Assembly: GCA_963738325.1 (NCBI GenBank)
Contig: CAVTWD010000009.1
Span: 248,001 to 312,000, forward strand
Direction: 5' to 3'
Length of the DNA: 64,000 nt
DNA from: CAVTWD01 sp963738325
Lineage (GTDB): Bacteria; Actinomycetota; Acidimicrobiia; Acidimicrobiales; Ilumatobacteraceae
The translations under genes were made by a program, and so were the position numbers. Each line of letters opens with the position of its first letter. The stretch's first letter is position 1. Below, piece after piece: positions 18,967 to 29,153 of this stretch. The notes beneath the pieces are model-generated. The model was not told the DNA's origin and did no database searches. It saw only the letters and a list, made by a program, of their open reading frames with translations.

Positions 18967-20269
18967 ATGACCGCGGTCGGCCGCTCGCCCGTCCGGCACG
19001 CGCCTCCAGCTGAGGCATCCGTGACCGCCCGCTACGACGTTCTCGTCGTGGGAGGTGGCCCTGCCGGGGCGGCGACGGCCTACTGGCTGGCGAGGGCGGG
19101 CCACGCCGTGGTGGTCGTCGAGAAGAGGACCTACCCCCGCGAGAAGACCTGCGGCGACGGGCTCACGCCGCGGGCCGTGCACCAGCTCGACGAGATGGGC
19201 CTGGGTGACGCCCTGGCCCGCTTCCACCGCTACGGCGGGTTGCGGGCCACCGCCCACGGCAAGGTGCTCGAGCTCACGTGGCCCGACCATCCCGTCTACC
19301 CACCGTACGGTTACGTGGTCCGCCGTCGGGACCTCGATCAGCTCGTCATCGACCAGGCCGTGAAGGCCGGCGCGACCTTGTGGTCGGGCACCGAGGCGGT
19401 CATCCCGGTGATCGAACGCGGCTTCGTACGGGGCGCCGTCGTGCAGCGCAAGGGCGTCATGGCCCTCGAGGAGCTGCGTGCCCGGTACGTCGTCGTCGCC
19501 GACGGCGCCAACTCTCGCTTCGGTCGCGCCCTCGGCACGTCGCGAGTACGGGATTGGCCCTACGGGACGGCGATCCGCGGCTACTGGCAGAGCCCGCTGC
19601 ACGCGGGAACCGTGGATCGAGTCGTGCCTCGACGTGACGGATCGCAACGGCAACCCGATGCCGGGATACGGCTGGATCTTCCCGGTGGGGGACGGCACGG
19701 TGAACATCGGCGTGGGCCTGCTGTCGACGTTCCGCGATTTCAGAGGGGTGAACACGACGAACCTCCTGCGGGAGTACGTCGCCACCGCGCCGGGTTACTG
19801 GGAGCTCGATCCGGGCGCGCCGGACGGCAAGCCGACGAGTGGCCGGTTGCCCATGGGCGGCTCGGTCGGTCCCAAGGCCGGGCCGACGCACCTCGTGGTC
19901 GGCGACGCCGCCGGGACGGTCAACCCCTTCAACGGCGAGGGCATCGACTACGCGTACGAGACAGGCCGGATCGCCGCCCTGGTGCTGCACGAGGCGCTGG
20001 CCGAAGGAGACCCGTTCGTGCTGCAGCAGTACGAGAAGCGCTTGGAGATCGAGTACGGCCAGTACTTCAAGGTGGCGCGACTGTTCGCCCACGTGATCGG
20101 GCGACCGGCGTTGATGCGGGAGCTGACGCGGGTGGGCATGCAGAGCCGCACCCTCATGGAGTGGGTGCTGCGCATCATGGCGAACCTGCTGCGGCCCGAG
20201 GAGATGGGCGCAGCCGAGCTCGCCTACAAGGCAGCCGCGGCCCTCGCCCGCGCCGCGCCGGACAATTGA
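18967..20269 (+). CDS. Geranylgeranyl reductase family flavoprotein (frame broken)
   Basis: About 434 residues. The FAD-binding Rossmann motif YDVLVVGGGPAGAATAYWLA lies near residue 22. Further family signatures are KTCGDGLTPRAVHQL and the second FAD site LVVGDAAGTVNPFNGEGIDY. One extra G near 19605 shifts the frame; without it the sequence reads SPLHAEPWIESCLDV. Members reduce isoprenoid chains of chlorophyll, archaeal lipids or menaquinone (MenJ). Its position two bases after the cytochrome c gene, beside menaquinol-using complexes, favours a menaquinone-tail role, which is inference. Confidence 0.88.
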
Positions 20270-20293
20270 CGAAGGGGTGGAACCGGTGGAGGT

Positions 20294-21635
20294 TCAGCCC
20301 GCGCGCTCGGCTACCTCGAGCGCGGCATCCGCCGCGGCAGTGACGATCTCGTCGAGCACCGCGCCCGAGTGGGCGAGGCCGGGGAAAGCCACCTCGTACG
20401 CGCCCGGGGCCAATGCGACGCCTCGGTCCAAGAGAGCGTGGAAGAAGGCGGCATAGAGCCGCTCGTCGGTCGCCTTGGCGCTGTCGTAGTCGACGGCCGG
20501 GACGGTGCTGAAGTGCAAGCCCACCAGCGGGCCGACGACGGGGACGGTCAGGGGAAGGCCGGCGCCCGCGATGGCGTCGGCGAGGCCGGCGGCGAGCCGG
20601 GTGGCGCCAGCATTGAGGCGGTCATAGGCGTCGTCATCGAGGAGCTCGAGCGCGGCGAGGCCCGCGGCCGTGGCGAGCGGGTTCCCCGACAGGGTTCCGG
20701 CTTGGTACACGGGTCCCAGTGGAGCGAGCACGGCCATCACGTCGGCGCGGCCTCCGAAGGCCCCGACCGGCAACCCTCCCCCGATGACCTTGCCGAAGCA
20801 CGTGACATCGGGGGTGACGCCGTACACCTCCTGGGCCCCGCCGCGTGCCACTCGGAACCCGGTGATCACCTCGTCGAAGACCAGCAACGCCCCGGCCGCG
20901 TCGCACGCCGCCCGAAGGCCCTCGAGGAAGCCGGGCGCGGGACCGACCAGGCCCATGTTGGCGGCGACGGGCTCGAGGATCACGCAGGCGACGTCGTGGT
21001 CGAGCTCGGGGACGACGTTGTAAGGGGCGACGATCGTCTGGCTCACCGCCTCGGCCGTGACGCCTGCGGAGCCGGAGAGCCCGAGGGTCGCCACGCCGCT
21101 ACCGCCCGCCGCCAGCAGGGCGTCGGCATGCCCGTGGTAGTTCCCGGCGAACTTCACCACCTTGGGGCGCCCGGTGAACCCGCGCGCCACGCGGATCGCC
21201 GTCATGGTGGCCTCGGTGCCGGAGTTGACCATGCGCACCTGCTCACACGCCGGCACCCTCGTGCAGATCTCCTCGGCCAGCTTCACCTCGCGGGCGGTGG
21301 GAGCGCCATAGCTGGTGCCGTCGGCCGCCGCTCGCCGAACGGCCTCCACGACCCGCGGGTGGGCGTGGCCCGCGATCACCGCCCCGTAGCTCTGCACGAG
21401 GTCGACGAGCCGGTGGCCCTCCGCGTCCCACACGCACGGGCCATCGGCGCGGCGCGACGAAGTACGGCGTCCCGCCCACCGAAGCGAACGCGCGCACCGG
21501 CGAGTTCACGCCACCCGGGATGACCCGCTGCGCCCGCTCGAAGAGAGCGGCGTTGCTCAGCGCCTCACCCCGGCACACGACGGGATCGCAGCCGAGGGCC
21601 GCGCAGCCCTCGGGGTCGCAGACCGGCAGTGTCAT
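20294..21635 (-). CDS. hemL: Glutamate-1-semialdehyde 2,1-aminomutase (frame broken)
   Basis: PLP enzyme that converts glutamate-1-semialdehyde to 5-aminolevulinate, the entry to tetrapyrrole synthesis by the C5 route. Key blocks are RAQRVIPGGVNSPVRAF, MVNSGTEATMTAIRVARGFT, LVFDEVITGFRVARGGAQEV and TCFGKVIGGGLPVGAFGG with the PLP lysine. The first 60 or so residues are in a different frame from the rest; the break is near 21445. An N-terminal extension includes CDPEGCAALGCDP, which is not part of the usual family start. It lies seven bases after the hemB stop, so the two are an operon. Confidence 0.93.
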
Positions 21636-21642
21636 CCCGCCG

Positions 21643-22593
21643 TCACGCCAGGGCCTCGGCCAGCTCGCGTGCAAGGTAGGTCAAGATCACGTCGGCGCCG
21701 GCGCGCTTGATCGCGGTCAGGTGCTCGAGGGCGACCGCAGCGCCGTCGATCCAGCCGTTGGCGGCCGCAGCCTTGATCATCGAGTACTCACCGGACACGT
21801 GATAGGCGGCCACCGGCACGTCGACCTCGGCACGCACGCGGGCGATCACGTCGAGATAGGCGAGGGCGGGCTTCACCATCACCATGTCCGCGCCTTGCTC
21901 GAGGTCGGCGCGGACCTCCACCATCGCCTCGCGCCCGTTGTGCCAGTCCTGCTGGTAGCCCTTCCGGTCACCGCCACCGACGATGCGAACGTCGACGGCG
22001 TCGCGGAAGGGTCCGTAGAGGGCGGAGGCGTACTTGGCCGAGTAGGCGAGGATGGCCGCGTCTTGGTGGCCGGCCGCGTCGAGGACGCTGCGGATGGCGC
22101 CCACCTGACCGTCCATCATCCCGCTCGGCGCGATGACATGGGCACCGGCTCCGGCCTGGGCGACGGCCGCCCGCGCGTACCGCTCGATGGTGGCGTCGTT
22201 GTCGACCTCACCCGCCGGCGTCAGGACGCCGCAATGGCCGTGGTCGGTGTACTCGTCGAGGCAGCAGTCGGCCATGAGCACGAGGCGGTCGCCGACCTCC
22301 TCCCGGAGGTCCCGCAGCGCGATCTGCACGATCCCCTCGGGGTTCCACGCCTCGCTGCCCTCGGCGTCCTTGCGGAATGGGACGCCGAAGAGGATCACCG
22401 CCGGCACGCCGAGCTCGGCCAGCTCGGCGGCCTCCTTCCGCAGGCTCTCCCGGGTGTGCTGGACCACGCCGGGGAGCGAGGCGATCGGCTGGGGCAGGTC
22501 GATGCCTTCCCGCACGAACAGCGGGGCGACCAGGTCATCGACGGACAGCCGGGTCTCCGCCACCAAGCGGCGCAAGGCCGCGGAGCGGCGCAA
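21643..22593 (-). CDS. hemB: Porphobilinogen synthase (delta-aminolevulinic acid dehydratase)
   Basis: About 316 residues. It condenses two 5-aminolevulinates to porphobilinogen. Metal and active-site blocks are visible: MADCCLDEYTDHGHCGVL (cysteine-containing metal site), AYSAKYASALYGPFRDA and MVMVKPALAYLDVI with the two catalytic lysines, and YHVSGEYSMIKAAAANGW. The TTG start used here lacks the usual N-terminal FPERRPRRLRR arm. That arm appears upstream from a GTG at 22622 (VSFPE) in another frame, separated by a two-base AG insertion, so the true gene probably begins at 22622. Confidence 0.95.
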   Translation of the reverse strand: MRRSAALRRLVAETRLSVDDLVAPLFVREGIDLPQPIASLPGVVQHTRESLRKEAAELAELGVPAVILFGVPFRKDAEGSEAWNPEGIVQIALRDLREEVGDRLVLMADCCLDEYTDHGHCGVLTPAGEVDNDATIERYARAAVAQAGAGAHVIAPSGMMDGQVGAIRSVLDAAGHQDAAILAYSAKYASALYGPFRDAVDVRIVGGGDRKGYQQDWHNGREAMVEVRADLEQGADMVMVKPALAYLDVIARVRAEVDVPVAAYHVSGEYSMIKAAAANGWIDGAAVALEHLTAIKRAGADVILTYLARELAEALA

Positions 22594-22749
22594 GCGCCGC
22601 GGCCGCTCTCGGGGAAGCTCACGGCCCCGATCCTACGGGGGCGGTTCCGATGGACGCCGATTCGATATCGATTCGGTGGCGGTCTCCGACGATCTCGCGC
22701 GGCGCAGCGGCGTCATACGCCACTCAGGCGCACGAGATCGTGTTCCAGC

Positions 22750-23490
22750 TCAGGCGTCGCGGCGGATGGTGAGGACGATGCCGACGACGAGCAGCACGAG
22801 CACGACACACGCCAGGTAGAGCGCGCCGACCCACGGGTTCAGGAAGTCCTTCCCCGGCTGGATCGAGAGCATGGCGCCGGCGGCCCGGAACGGCAGCCAC
22901 TTCCCGACGCTCGGGAAGATGCCACCGACGATGCCCTCGACCAGCAGGGGCCAGAGGATCACGATGGCGATGGCGACCGGCTGGCTGCGCACGACCGCGC
23001 CGACGGCCAGGCCGGCCAGCACATAGAGCGCGGCCAGGATGACGCCCGCCACCAACACGCGTGGCGTGCCGGACAACGAGAAGTCGATCGGCGCGCTGCG
23101 CCCGCTCAGGACGGCGGCACCGAGCAGCACGGTGATGGCGACCATGAGCGCGCTGAGCACGACGGCGCTGCTGGCGAGCACGGCCGCTTTCGCCAGCACC
23201 ACGCGCGCCCGTTTCGGCACCGCCACAAAGGTGAGGCGGACCGTGCCGAAGCGGAACTCCTGGGTGATGAGGAGGACCCCGGTGACGGCCAGCAGGAACA
23301 GGCTGAGGTTCACGCCGGCGAGTGCGATCGACAAGCGGTCGGCGACGGTGATGTTCCGCCGGTTGAGCGGGACGGACGCGGTGGCGAGGAGTCCGATGCC
23401 GATCGAGACGCCCACCACCGCGATCAGGAGCACGACGCTCGACGTGACCGTGCGGAGCTTCAGCCACTCCGATCGGATCGACGCGATCAT
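22750..23490 (-). CDS. ABC-2 type transporter permease
   Basis: About 246 residues with six predicted helices and no ATPase motifs. The N-terminus MIASIRSEWLKLRTVTSS is typical of ABC-2 permeases of actinobacteria, which export drugs, lipids or peptides. It follows the ATPase gene with an ATGA overlap, so the two proteins form one transporter. Substrate unknown. Confidence 0.88.
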   Translation of the reverse strand: MIASIRSEWLKLRTVTSSVVLLIAVVGVSIGIGLLATASVPLNRRNITVADRLSIALAGVNLSLFLLAVTGVLLITQEFRFGTVRLTFVAVPKRARVVLAKAAVLASSAVVLSALMVAITVLLGAAVLSGRSAPIDFSLSGTPRVLVAGVILAALYVLAGLAVGAVVRSQPVAIAIVILWPLLVEGIVGGIFPSVGKWLPFRAAGAMLSIQPGKDFLNPWVGALYLACVVLVLLVVGIVLTIRRDA

Positions 23491-24464
23491 GTCGGCGTGC
23501 CCGGCGGGGGCAGCGGTAGGGGTGGGCCGGTCGCGGTCTGAGCACCGGCCGCGCCGGCGCCGACCGATGCTCGGAACTCCTGCGCGTCTGCCGTCGCCTG
23601 GAGGAAGGCGTCCTCGAGCGACCCGGTGCGCGGCGCCAGCTCGTGGAGCATGACGCCGTTGTGGAAGGCGAGCTCTCCCACCGCCGGCGCTTCGACGCCG
23701 AAGACGTCGAGCGCGCCGTCGCCGTTGCGCTGCACGCGTGCGCCCTGCTGCTCGAGCAGCGTCGCGAGCCGAGCAGCCTCGGGGCTCCGCACCGCCACCC
23801 AGCTGGAGGTGCTCCGGGCCACGAACTCCTGCACGCTGGTCTGGGCCAGCAGGCGTCCCTTGCCGATGACGACGAGGTCGTCGGCCATGAGCGACATCTC
23901 GCCAAGAAGATGGCTGGAAACGAAGACGGTCCGTCCTTGGGCTGCCAAAGCCTTGAGGAAGGCGCGAACCCATTGGATGCCCTCCGGGTCGAGACCGTTG
24001 GCCGGCTCGTCGAGGAGCAGGATCTCCGGGTCGCCGAGCATGGCCCAGGCCAGACCGAGGCGCTGTCGCATCCCGAGCGAGAAGTTGCCCGCCTTGCGGG
24101 ACGCGACGGGTGTGATGCCCACCATCTCCAAGACCTCGTCGACGCGTGCCCCGCCGATGCGATTGGCGCGGGCGAAGGCGAGCAGGTGGTTCCGAGCGCT
24201 GCGGGTGGGATGGAGGTAGCCCGCATCCAGGAGCGCGCCGACGTGGCGGAGTGGCTCGTGGAAGGAGGTGAAGGGGCGGCCGTCGAAACGCGTCGCGCCG
24301 CCCTGGGGCCGGTCGAGGTCCACCATGCAGCGCAGCGTCGTGGACTTGCCGGCGCCGTTCGGCCCGAGGAATCCGGTCACCCGGCCCGGCTGGACCTGGA
24401 ACGACAGCCCGTCGACCGCCACCGTGAGCCCGAAGCGTTTGGTGAGCCCTTCGACCTCGATCAC
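23487..24464 (-). CDS. ABC transporter ATP-binding protein
   Basis: About 325 residues. It has Walker A GPNGAGKSTTL, signature FSLGMRQRL, Walker B PEILLLDEPANGLDP and the switch VFVSSHLL, all in order. The C-terminal 90 residues are the DUF4162-like extension seen in export ATPases, ending in a Pro/Gly-rich tail. The GTG of VIEVEGLTKRFG was chosen as start; in-frame sequence upstream is not family-like. It pairs with the permease at 22750. Confidence 0.93.
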   Translation of the reverse strand: MIEVEGLTKRFGLTVAVDGLSFQVQPGRVTGFLGPNGAGKSTTLRCMVDLDRPQGGATRFDGRPFTSFHEPLRHVGALLDAGYLHPTRSARNHLLAFARANRIGGARVDEVLEMVGITPVASRKAGNFSLGMRQRLGLAWAMLGDPEILLLDEPANGLDPEGIQWVRAFLKALAAQGRTVFVSSHLLGEMSLMADDLVVIGKGRLLAQTSVQEFVARSTSSWVAVRSPEAARLATLLEQQGARVQRNGDGALDVFGVEAPAVGELAFHNGVMLHELAPRTGSLEDAFLQATADAQEFRASVGAGAAGAQTATGPPLPLPPPGTPT

Positions 24465-24516
24465 GCCATGCGACGGTACCCGCAGCCCGCCGTCGCGGCA
24501 CGCGCGCGCCGCCTCG

Positions 24517-24921
24517 TCAGTAGCGCCCCTCCGGTCGCTGGCGCGGTGCCCCCTCTGGGCGAGCTTCATCGGTCGGTCCGGCCGGCCGCACGGGCGCGTA
24601 GAAGCGCAGACCGAGGTCGCTCTCGATGGCGTGGCGCGGCCTGGCGCCGGTGATGCTCTTGACCAAGGTGCCGTCCTTGAACAACCCGATCATGGGAATG
24701 CCCATGATCCCGTAGCGACTCGTCAGCTCGGGCGCCTCGTCGAGGTTGGTCTTCACGAACTTGATCCGGCCCCTGTAGTCCTGGGCCAAGGCCTCGACTT
24801 CAGGACCGACCATGCGGCAGGGTCCGCACCACGGCGCCCAGAAGTCCACCACCACGGGCTCGCCCGCGCCGAGGACCTCTTCGTCGAACCGGGTGACGGA
24901 GTCCGCTGCGATCATGGTCAC
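24517..24921 (-). CDS. Thioredoxin
   Basis: About 134 residues. The thioredoxin active site WAPWCGPCRMVGPEVE lies near residue 30, followed by KFVKTNLDEAPELTSRYGI and the cis-proline loop GIPMIGLFKDG. A C-terminal tail of about 25 Pro/Arg/Glu-rich residues extends beyond the fold. The GTG start has an ATG two codons later that could be used. It reduces protein disulfides in the cytoplasm. Neighbours (ABC exporter, hmgA) give no specific partner. Confidence 0.93.
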   Translation of the reverse strand: MTMIAADSVTRFDEEVLGAGEPVVVDFWAPWCGPCRMVGPEVEALAQDYRGRIKFVKTNLDEAPELTSRYGIMGIPMIGLFKDGTLVKSITGARPRHAIESDLGLRFYAPVRPAGPTDEARPEGAPRQRPEGRY

Positions 24922-24957
24922 GTCAACCGCCGGGGGCGGCTGTCCATTCCGGGTGCG

Positions 24958-26130
24958 TCAAGCGGGCCGTCGGGCCCAGGTCCACGGGTAGTCGGGGTCG
25001 CTGATCTTGCGCGCTTCGTCGGACAGGAGGAGCGGGCGGAACGTGTCGATCATGACGGCCAGCTCCTCGGTGCGGTCGTGGTCCCTCGCTTTCTCCACGC
25101 TGCCGGGTTGTGGTCCGTGCACGAACCCGGCGGGGTGGAGGCTGATCGACCCGACGCCGATGCCGGACCCGGCGCGGCTCATGAAGTCACCGGCTGAGTA
25201 GAAGAGCACCTCGTCGCTGTCCACGTTGGCGTGGTGGTACGGCACCTTGATGGCAGCGGGGTGGAAGTCGTAGAGTCGGGGCACGAACGAGCAGACGACG
25301 ATGTTCCGGCCCTCGAAGGTCTGGTGCACCGGCGGCGGTTGGTGGAGCCGCCCGACGATCGGCTCGAAGTCGTGGATGCTGAACGCCCATGGATACAGCG
25401 ACCCGTCCCATCCGGCCACGTCGAAGGGATGGTGGGCGTAGCGATAACGGGTGAGGCCTCCCCGGTGCCGCACGAGCACCTCGACGTCCTCCCCCTCGAC
25501 CAGCAGCGGTTCGGCCGGGCCGCGCTGGTCGCGCTCGCAGTAGGGGGCGTGCTCGAGGAACTGACCCTCCGGGGACAGGTACTTCCGCGGCGGGCGGACG
25601 TGCCCGGCGCTCGCGATCACCAGTGCGACGAGGGGTTCACTGCCCTCGACCACCCATCGATGGGTCGTCGACGTGGGGATCACGACGTAGTCGCCGGGGA
25701 CCACGGCGAGGCGCCCGAAGACGCTCTCGAGCACGCCGGCCCCCGACTGGATGTACACGAGCTCGTCGCCGGTGGCGTTGCGATACAGGCCGCTCGCCTC
25801 GTCGACCCTCGCCACCGAGAGGCTCACGTCGGCGTTGCCCAGGAGCAGGTGGCGCCCGGTGGCGGGGTCGCCCGAGCCGTGATCGCTCAGCTCGCCCGTA
25901 CGCAGGTGGATGGGCAGCAGGGGTTCGTTGGCGGTGAGCTCGGCCATCGGATCGGGGAGGGGCTCGGCCGCCACGATGGCCGAGGGCGAGTGGCGGTGGT
26001 AGAGGAGGGCCGAGGCGTGGGAGAAGCCCTCCGTCCCCATCAGCTCTTCCACGTAGTAGCTCCCGTCGGGCTGCCGAGCGAGCACGTGGCGCTTACGGGG
26101 GACGTCGCCCACCGTGCGGTAGTAGGGCAT
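24958..26130 (-). CDS. hmgA: Homogentisate 1,2-dioxygenase
   Basis: About 390 residues, a cupin-fold Fe(II) enzyme that opens homogentisate to 4-maleylacetoacetate. The metal-site region KVPYHHANVDSDEVLFYSAG and the following SISLHPAGFVHGPQPGS carry the expected His and Glu ligands. The N-terminus MPYYRTVGDVPRKRHV matches bacterial short-form HmgA. A strong AGGAGG lies six bases before the ATG. It is the last gene of the tyrosine-degradation operon, directly after fahA (1 bp). No isomerase gene of the glutathione-dependent MaiA type is adjacent. Confidence 0.95.
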   Translation of the reverse strand: MPYYRTVGDVPRKRHVLARQPDGSYYVEELMGTEGFSHASALLYHRHSPSAIVAAEPLPDPMAELTANEPLLPIHLRTGELSDHGSGDPATGRHLLLGNADVSLSVARVDEASGLYRNATGDELVYIQSGAGVLESVFGRLAVVPGDYVVIPTSTTHRWVVEGSEPLVALVIASAGHVRPPRKYLSPEGQFLEHAPYCERDQRGPAEPLLVEGEDVEVLVRHRGGLTRYRYAHHPFDVAGWDGSLYPWAFSIHDFEPIVGRLHQPPPVHQTFEGRNIVVCSFVPRLYDFHPAAIKVPYHHANVDSDEVLFYSAGDFMSRAGSGIGVGSISLHPAGFVHGPQPGSVEKARDHDRTEELAVMIDTFRPLLLSDEARKISDPDYPWTWARRPA

Positions 26131-26131
26131 G

Positions 26132-27356
26132 TCACACCTCCTGTGCGGGAACGATCGTGCCAGCACACTCGCCGAAACCCACCCGCGACTCGCCCTCGCC
26201 ACACCAGCCACGCAGCTCGACCCGGTCGCCGTCCTCGAGGAAGGTCCTCTGGGCGCCTCCGGGGAGGGACAGCGGATCGCGGCCTCGCCACGTGAGCTCC
26301 ATCAAGCTGCCGTACGAACCGGGGTCCGACCCGCTCACCGTGCCCGACCCCAGAAGGTCGCCAGGGCGGGTGGTGGCTCCGTTGGCGGTGACGTGGGCGA
26401 GCTGCTGCGCGAACGTCCAGTAGAGCTGTCGAAGATTGGTGCGACTCACGGTTATTCCATTCAGCACGACCTCGAGGTGGACGTCGAGCCCCCACGGCCG
26501 CTGCCCTCGGAGGTAGCCCGCCGGCGGCGGATCCTGAGCGGGCCCGGGCACCAAGCACGCGGTCAGCGCGGCGAGGGGCACGACCCAGGCCGAGATGGAG
26601 GTGGCGAAGCTCTTGCCGAGGAACGGCCCGAGCGGCTGGTACTCGAACGCCTGGATGTCGCGCGCTCGACCAGTCGTTCAGCAGCACGAACCCGAACACG
26701 TGCTCGTCGGCCCCGTCCACGGGGATGTTCGTCGCGCCCGGCGGCCCGCCGATGACGGCCCCCACCTCCAACTCGATGTCGAGGGCCGCCGTCGGCGCGA
26801 AGGTCGGCACCTTGCCCATCGTGCCGAGAAGGCCTTGCGGCCGGCGGACGGGTGCGCCGCTCACCACCACGGTGCCGGATCGGCCGTGGTAGCCGACGGG
26901 GAGGTGCTTCCAGTTCGCGAGCAAGGGCTCACCGTCGGGGCGAAGGATGAGCCCCATGTTCCGGGCGTGGTGCTCGGAGGAGTAGAAGTCGACGTAGTCG
27001 GCCACGTCGAACGGCAGCAACTCCTTGACCTGGGCCACCGGGTACAGGTGGCGGGCGAGCACATGCCGCCAGTGGCTCGATTCGCCCAGCAGCTCGACCA
27101 GTCGCCCTCGTACCGCCGACCACACCGTCGGGCCGGCGGCCAGGAGCCCGTTCAATGTCGGCTCCGACAGCTCGCTGCCCAGCAGCCCGGTGCCGTCGAG
27201 CAGGCCGAGCTGCTGGACCGCGGCGAGGTCGAGAACATGATCACCGATGCGCACGCCGCAGAGCGGTGGCATGCCGATCGGCCGGATGACGCCGTACGCC
27301 AGGTTGGCGAAGGTGAAATCCGAACCATCCGGCACCTCCACCCAGCTCCTGCTCAC
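26132..27356 (-). CDS. fahA: Fumarylacetoacetase (frame broken)
   Basis: Hydrolyses fumarylacetoacetate to fumarate and acetoacetate, the last step of tyrosine breakdown. The N-terminal SH3-like domain begins VSRSWVEVPDGSDFTFANLA. The catalytic domain shows DFYSSEHHARNMG, WKHLPVGYHGRSGTVVVSG, LDIELEVGAVIGG and GDLLGSGTVSGSDPGSYGS. One extra A near 26662 breaks the family motif NDWS-ARDIQAFEYQPLGPFLGKSF; removing it gives a normal protein of about 408 residues. The start is a GTG. Confidence 0.94.
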
Positions 27357-27405
27357 GGGCGCGGCTCCTCTCACGGGACCGTGACGGAAGCATTCGATGG
27401 CAGGT

Positions 27406-29012
27406 TCACGACGCCAGCCCGTCGAGTTGGTCCAGGTGTTGCTCGACGTGACCGATGTGGAACTCGCTGAGCTGGCGCTCCACCGACATCTCGCCGAGCG
27501 TTGGATGGTGGCCGAGCGCGTCCCCAGTCCGCGGTGCCGAGCCCGGCGAGGTAGGCCCGCAGCGCGTGGAGGTCGCGAACGCGCGGTGAGCAGGTTCTGC
27601 TCGACCGGACGGTGGCGACCGTCCTCGATCGCGGCCACTCGCCCCGGATCGGTCTTCACGCGTCCGAACGGCACGGGCTCCGCGCTGGCCGCGTCGACGA
27701 CCTTGGCCAACTCCGCCTGCCAGTAGCGACCGAACTCGGCGAGATGGGCCCACACGCGCGGCGCGTCCCAGCGTTCGGTTCCACCCGGATCCGGTTCGGT
27801 GAGACCGCGGTGAGGCGTCGCGCCGTGGACCAGGAGCCGCCCGTCGGCGGCGTCGATGCGATCGATCCATGACTGCACGATGCGCGCCTGCTCGCCCGTG
27901 GGCAGCCGCCAATGAGCCACGAGCTCGAGAGGCGCAGCGGCCGCCTCGAAGGCGTCGAGGAACCGGTCGTCCTCTTCGGGGCGACCGATGGTGACACGGA
28001 TTCCTTCGTCGGGGAACGGCCGAGTGACCACGCCGAGGGTCTCGAGCTTCAGCGTGAGCGCGGCGGACGCCGCACCGGCAGGGAGCCACAAGAAGTTCGC
28101 TTGAGTGTCCGGCGTCGAGAACCCCAGACGGCGCAGCGCCGTCTGCACACGATGGCGCTCGGCCAGCGTGGCCGTCACCCGCTCCTGCAACTCGGCCTCG
28201 GCTTGGAGCGAGGCCAGTGCCGCGGCCTGCGCGAGCCCGTTCACCGCAAAGGGGATCAACGCCTGGTCGGTGGCGGCGACGACCCGGGGGTGCGAGAGCA
28301 GGTAGCCGATCCGCAGGCCGGCCAGCCCGTAGGCCTTGGAGAAGGTGCGCAGCACGGCCAGGTTGGGATGCGCTCGCAGCAGCGCCAGCGCGTCCGGGGC
28401 CTGCAACCCGGTGATGTACTCGTGGTAGGCCTCGTCGAGAACGACGAGGCAGCGCTCCGGGACGACGGCGAGCAACGCCTCGAGCTCCTGATGGGTGATC
28501 GCGGTGCCAGTGGGGTTGTTCGGCGAGGTCAGGAGGACGAGCCGGGTGCGGTCGGTGACCGCCTTCGTGAGCGCCGCCATGTCGAGGCCCTCGAAGCGCA
28601 GCGGAACACTGATGCTCGTCGCGCCGGCGATCGCGCTGTAGATGGGGTAGGCCTCGAAGCTGCGCCACGCGTAGAGCACCTCCTCACCCGGATCGGCGAA
28701 GGCGAGGAGCAGTTGCTGGAGGAGCCCGACGCTCCCACAGCCGACCGCGATCCATGCCGGGGTGACGCCGAGGCGCTCGGCGAGCGCGTCGCGCACGGCG
28801 AGCGCGAGGTGATCGGGATAGCGGTTGGCGAGCATGCTCGCGTCGGCAATCGCCGCCCGCACCGACGGTAGCGGGTCGTAGGGGTTCTCGTTCGAGGCGA
28901 GCTTGTACGCCATGTCCAGCGCGTGGTCGCGCATCGCCACTTCCGCCGACCGCCCGGGCTTGTAGGTGGGAAGCGCGGACAGCGCCGGGCGCGGGGGCGG
29001 GGGGCCGGTCAC
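27406..29012 (-). CDS. Aromatic/HisC-type aminotransferase fused to a DinB-like domain (frame broken near 3' end)
   Basis: About 535 residues. Residues 1-360 are a fold-type I aminotransferase of the HisC/aromatic class: KLASNENPYDPLPSVR, LLTSPNNPTGTAIT, LVVLDEAYHEYITG and the PLP lysine in RTFSKAYGLAGLRIGY. The same open frame continues without a stop into a second domain, from about residue 365. It is of DinB/mycothiol-dependent isomerase type, with WDAPRVWAHLAEFGRYW and, after a frame jump near 27570, SEFHIGHVEQHLDQLDGL (HxxxH metal motif). It lies between hpd and fahA. The aminotransferase probably makes 4-hydroxyphenylpyruvate from tyrosine. The fused domain may replace maleylacetoacetate isomerase; that is a hypothesis. 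Confidence 0.85.
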
Positions 29013-29153
29013 GCCGGGAACTCTACGACGAGGCGGCGAACCCCACGACGAGGCCGCCGAACCCGCTGTGCCGCAGCGAATGTGTCGGCTCTCGAGCGGC
29101 ATCCGCCCGATCAGCCGACCCGATCGGTGCGGGCCAGCCACGCGACGCGCCCG

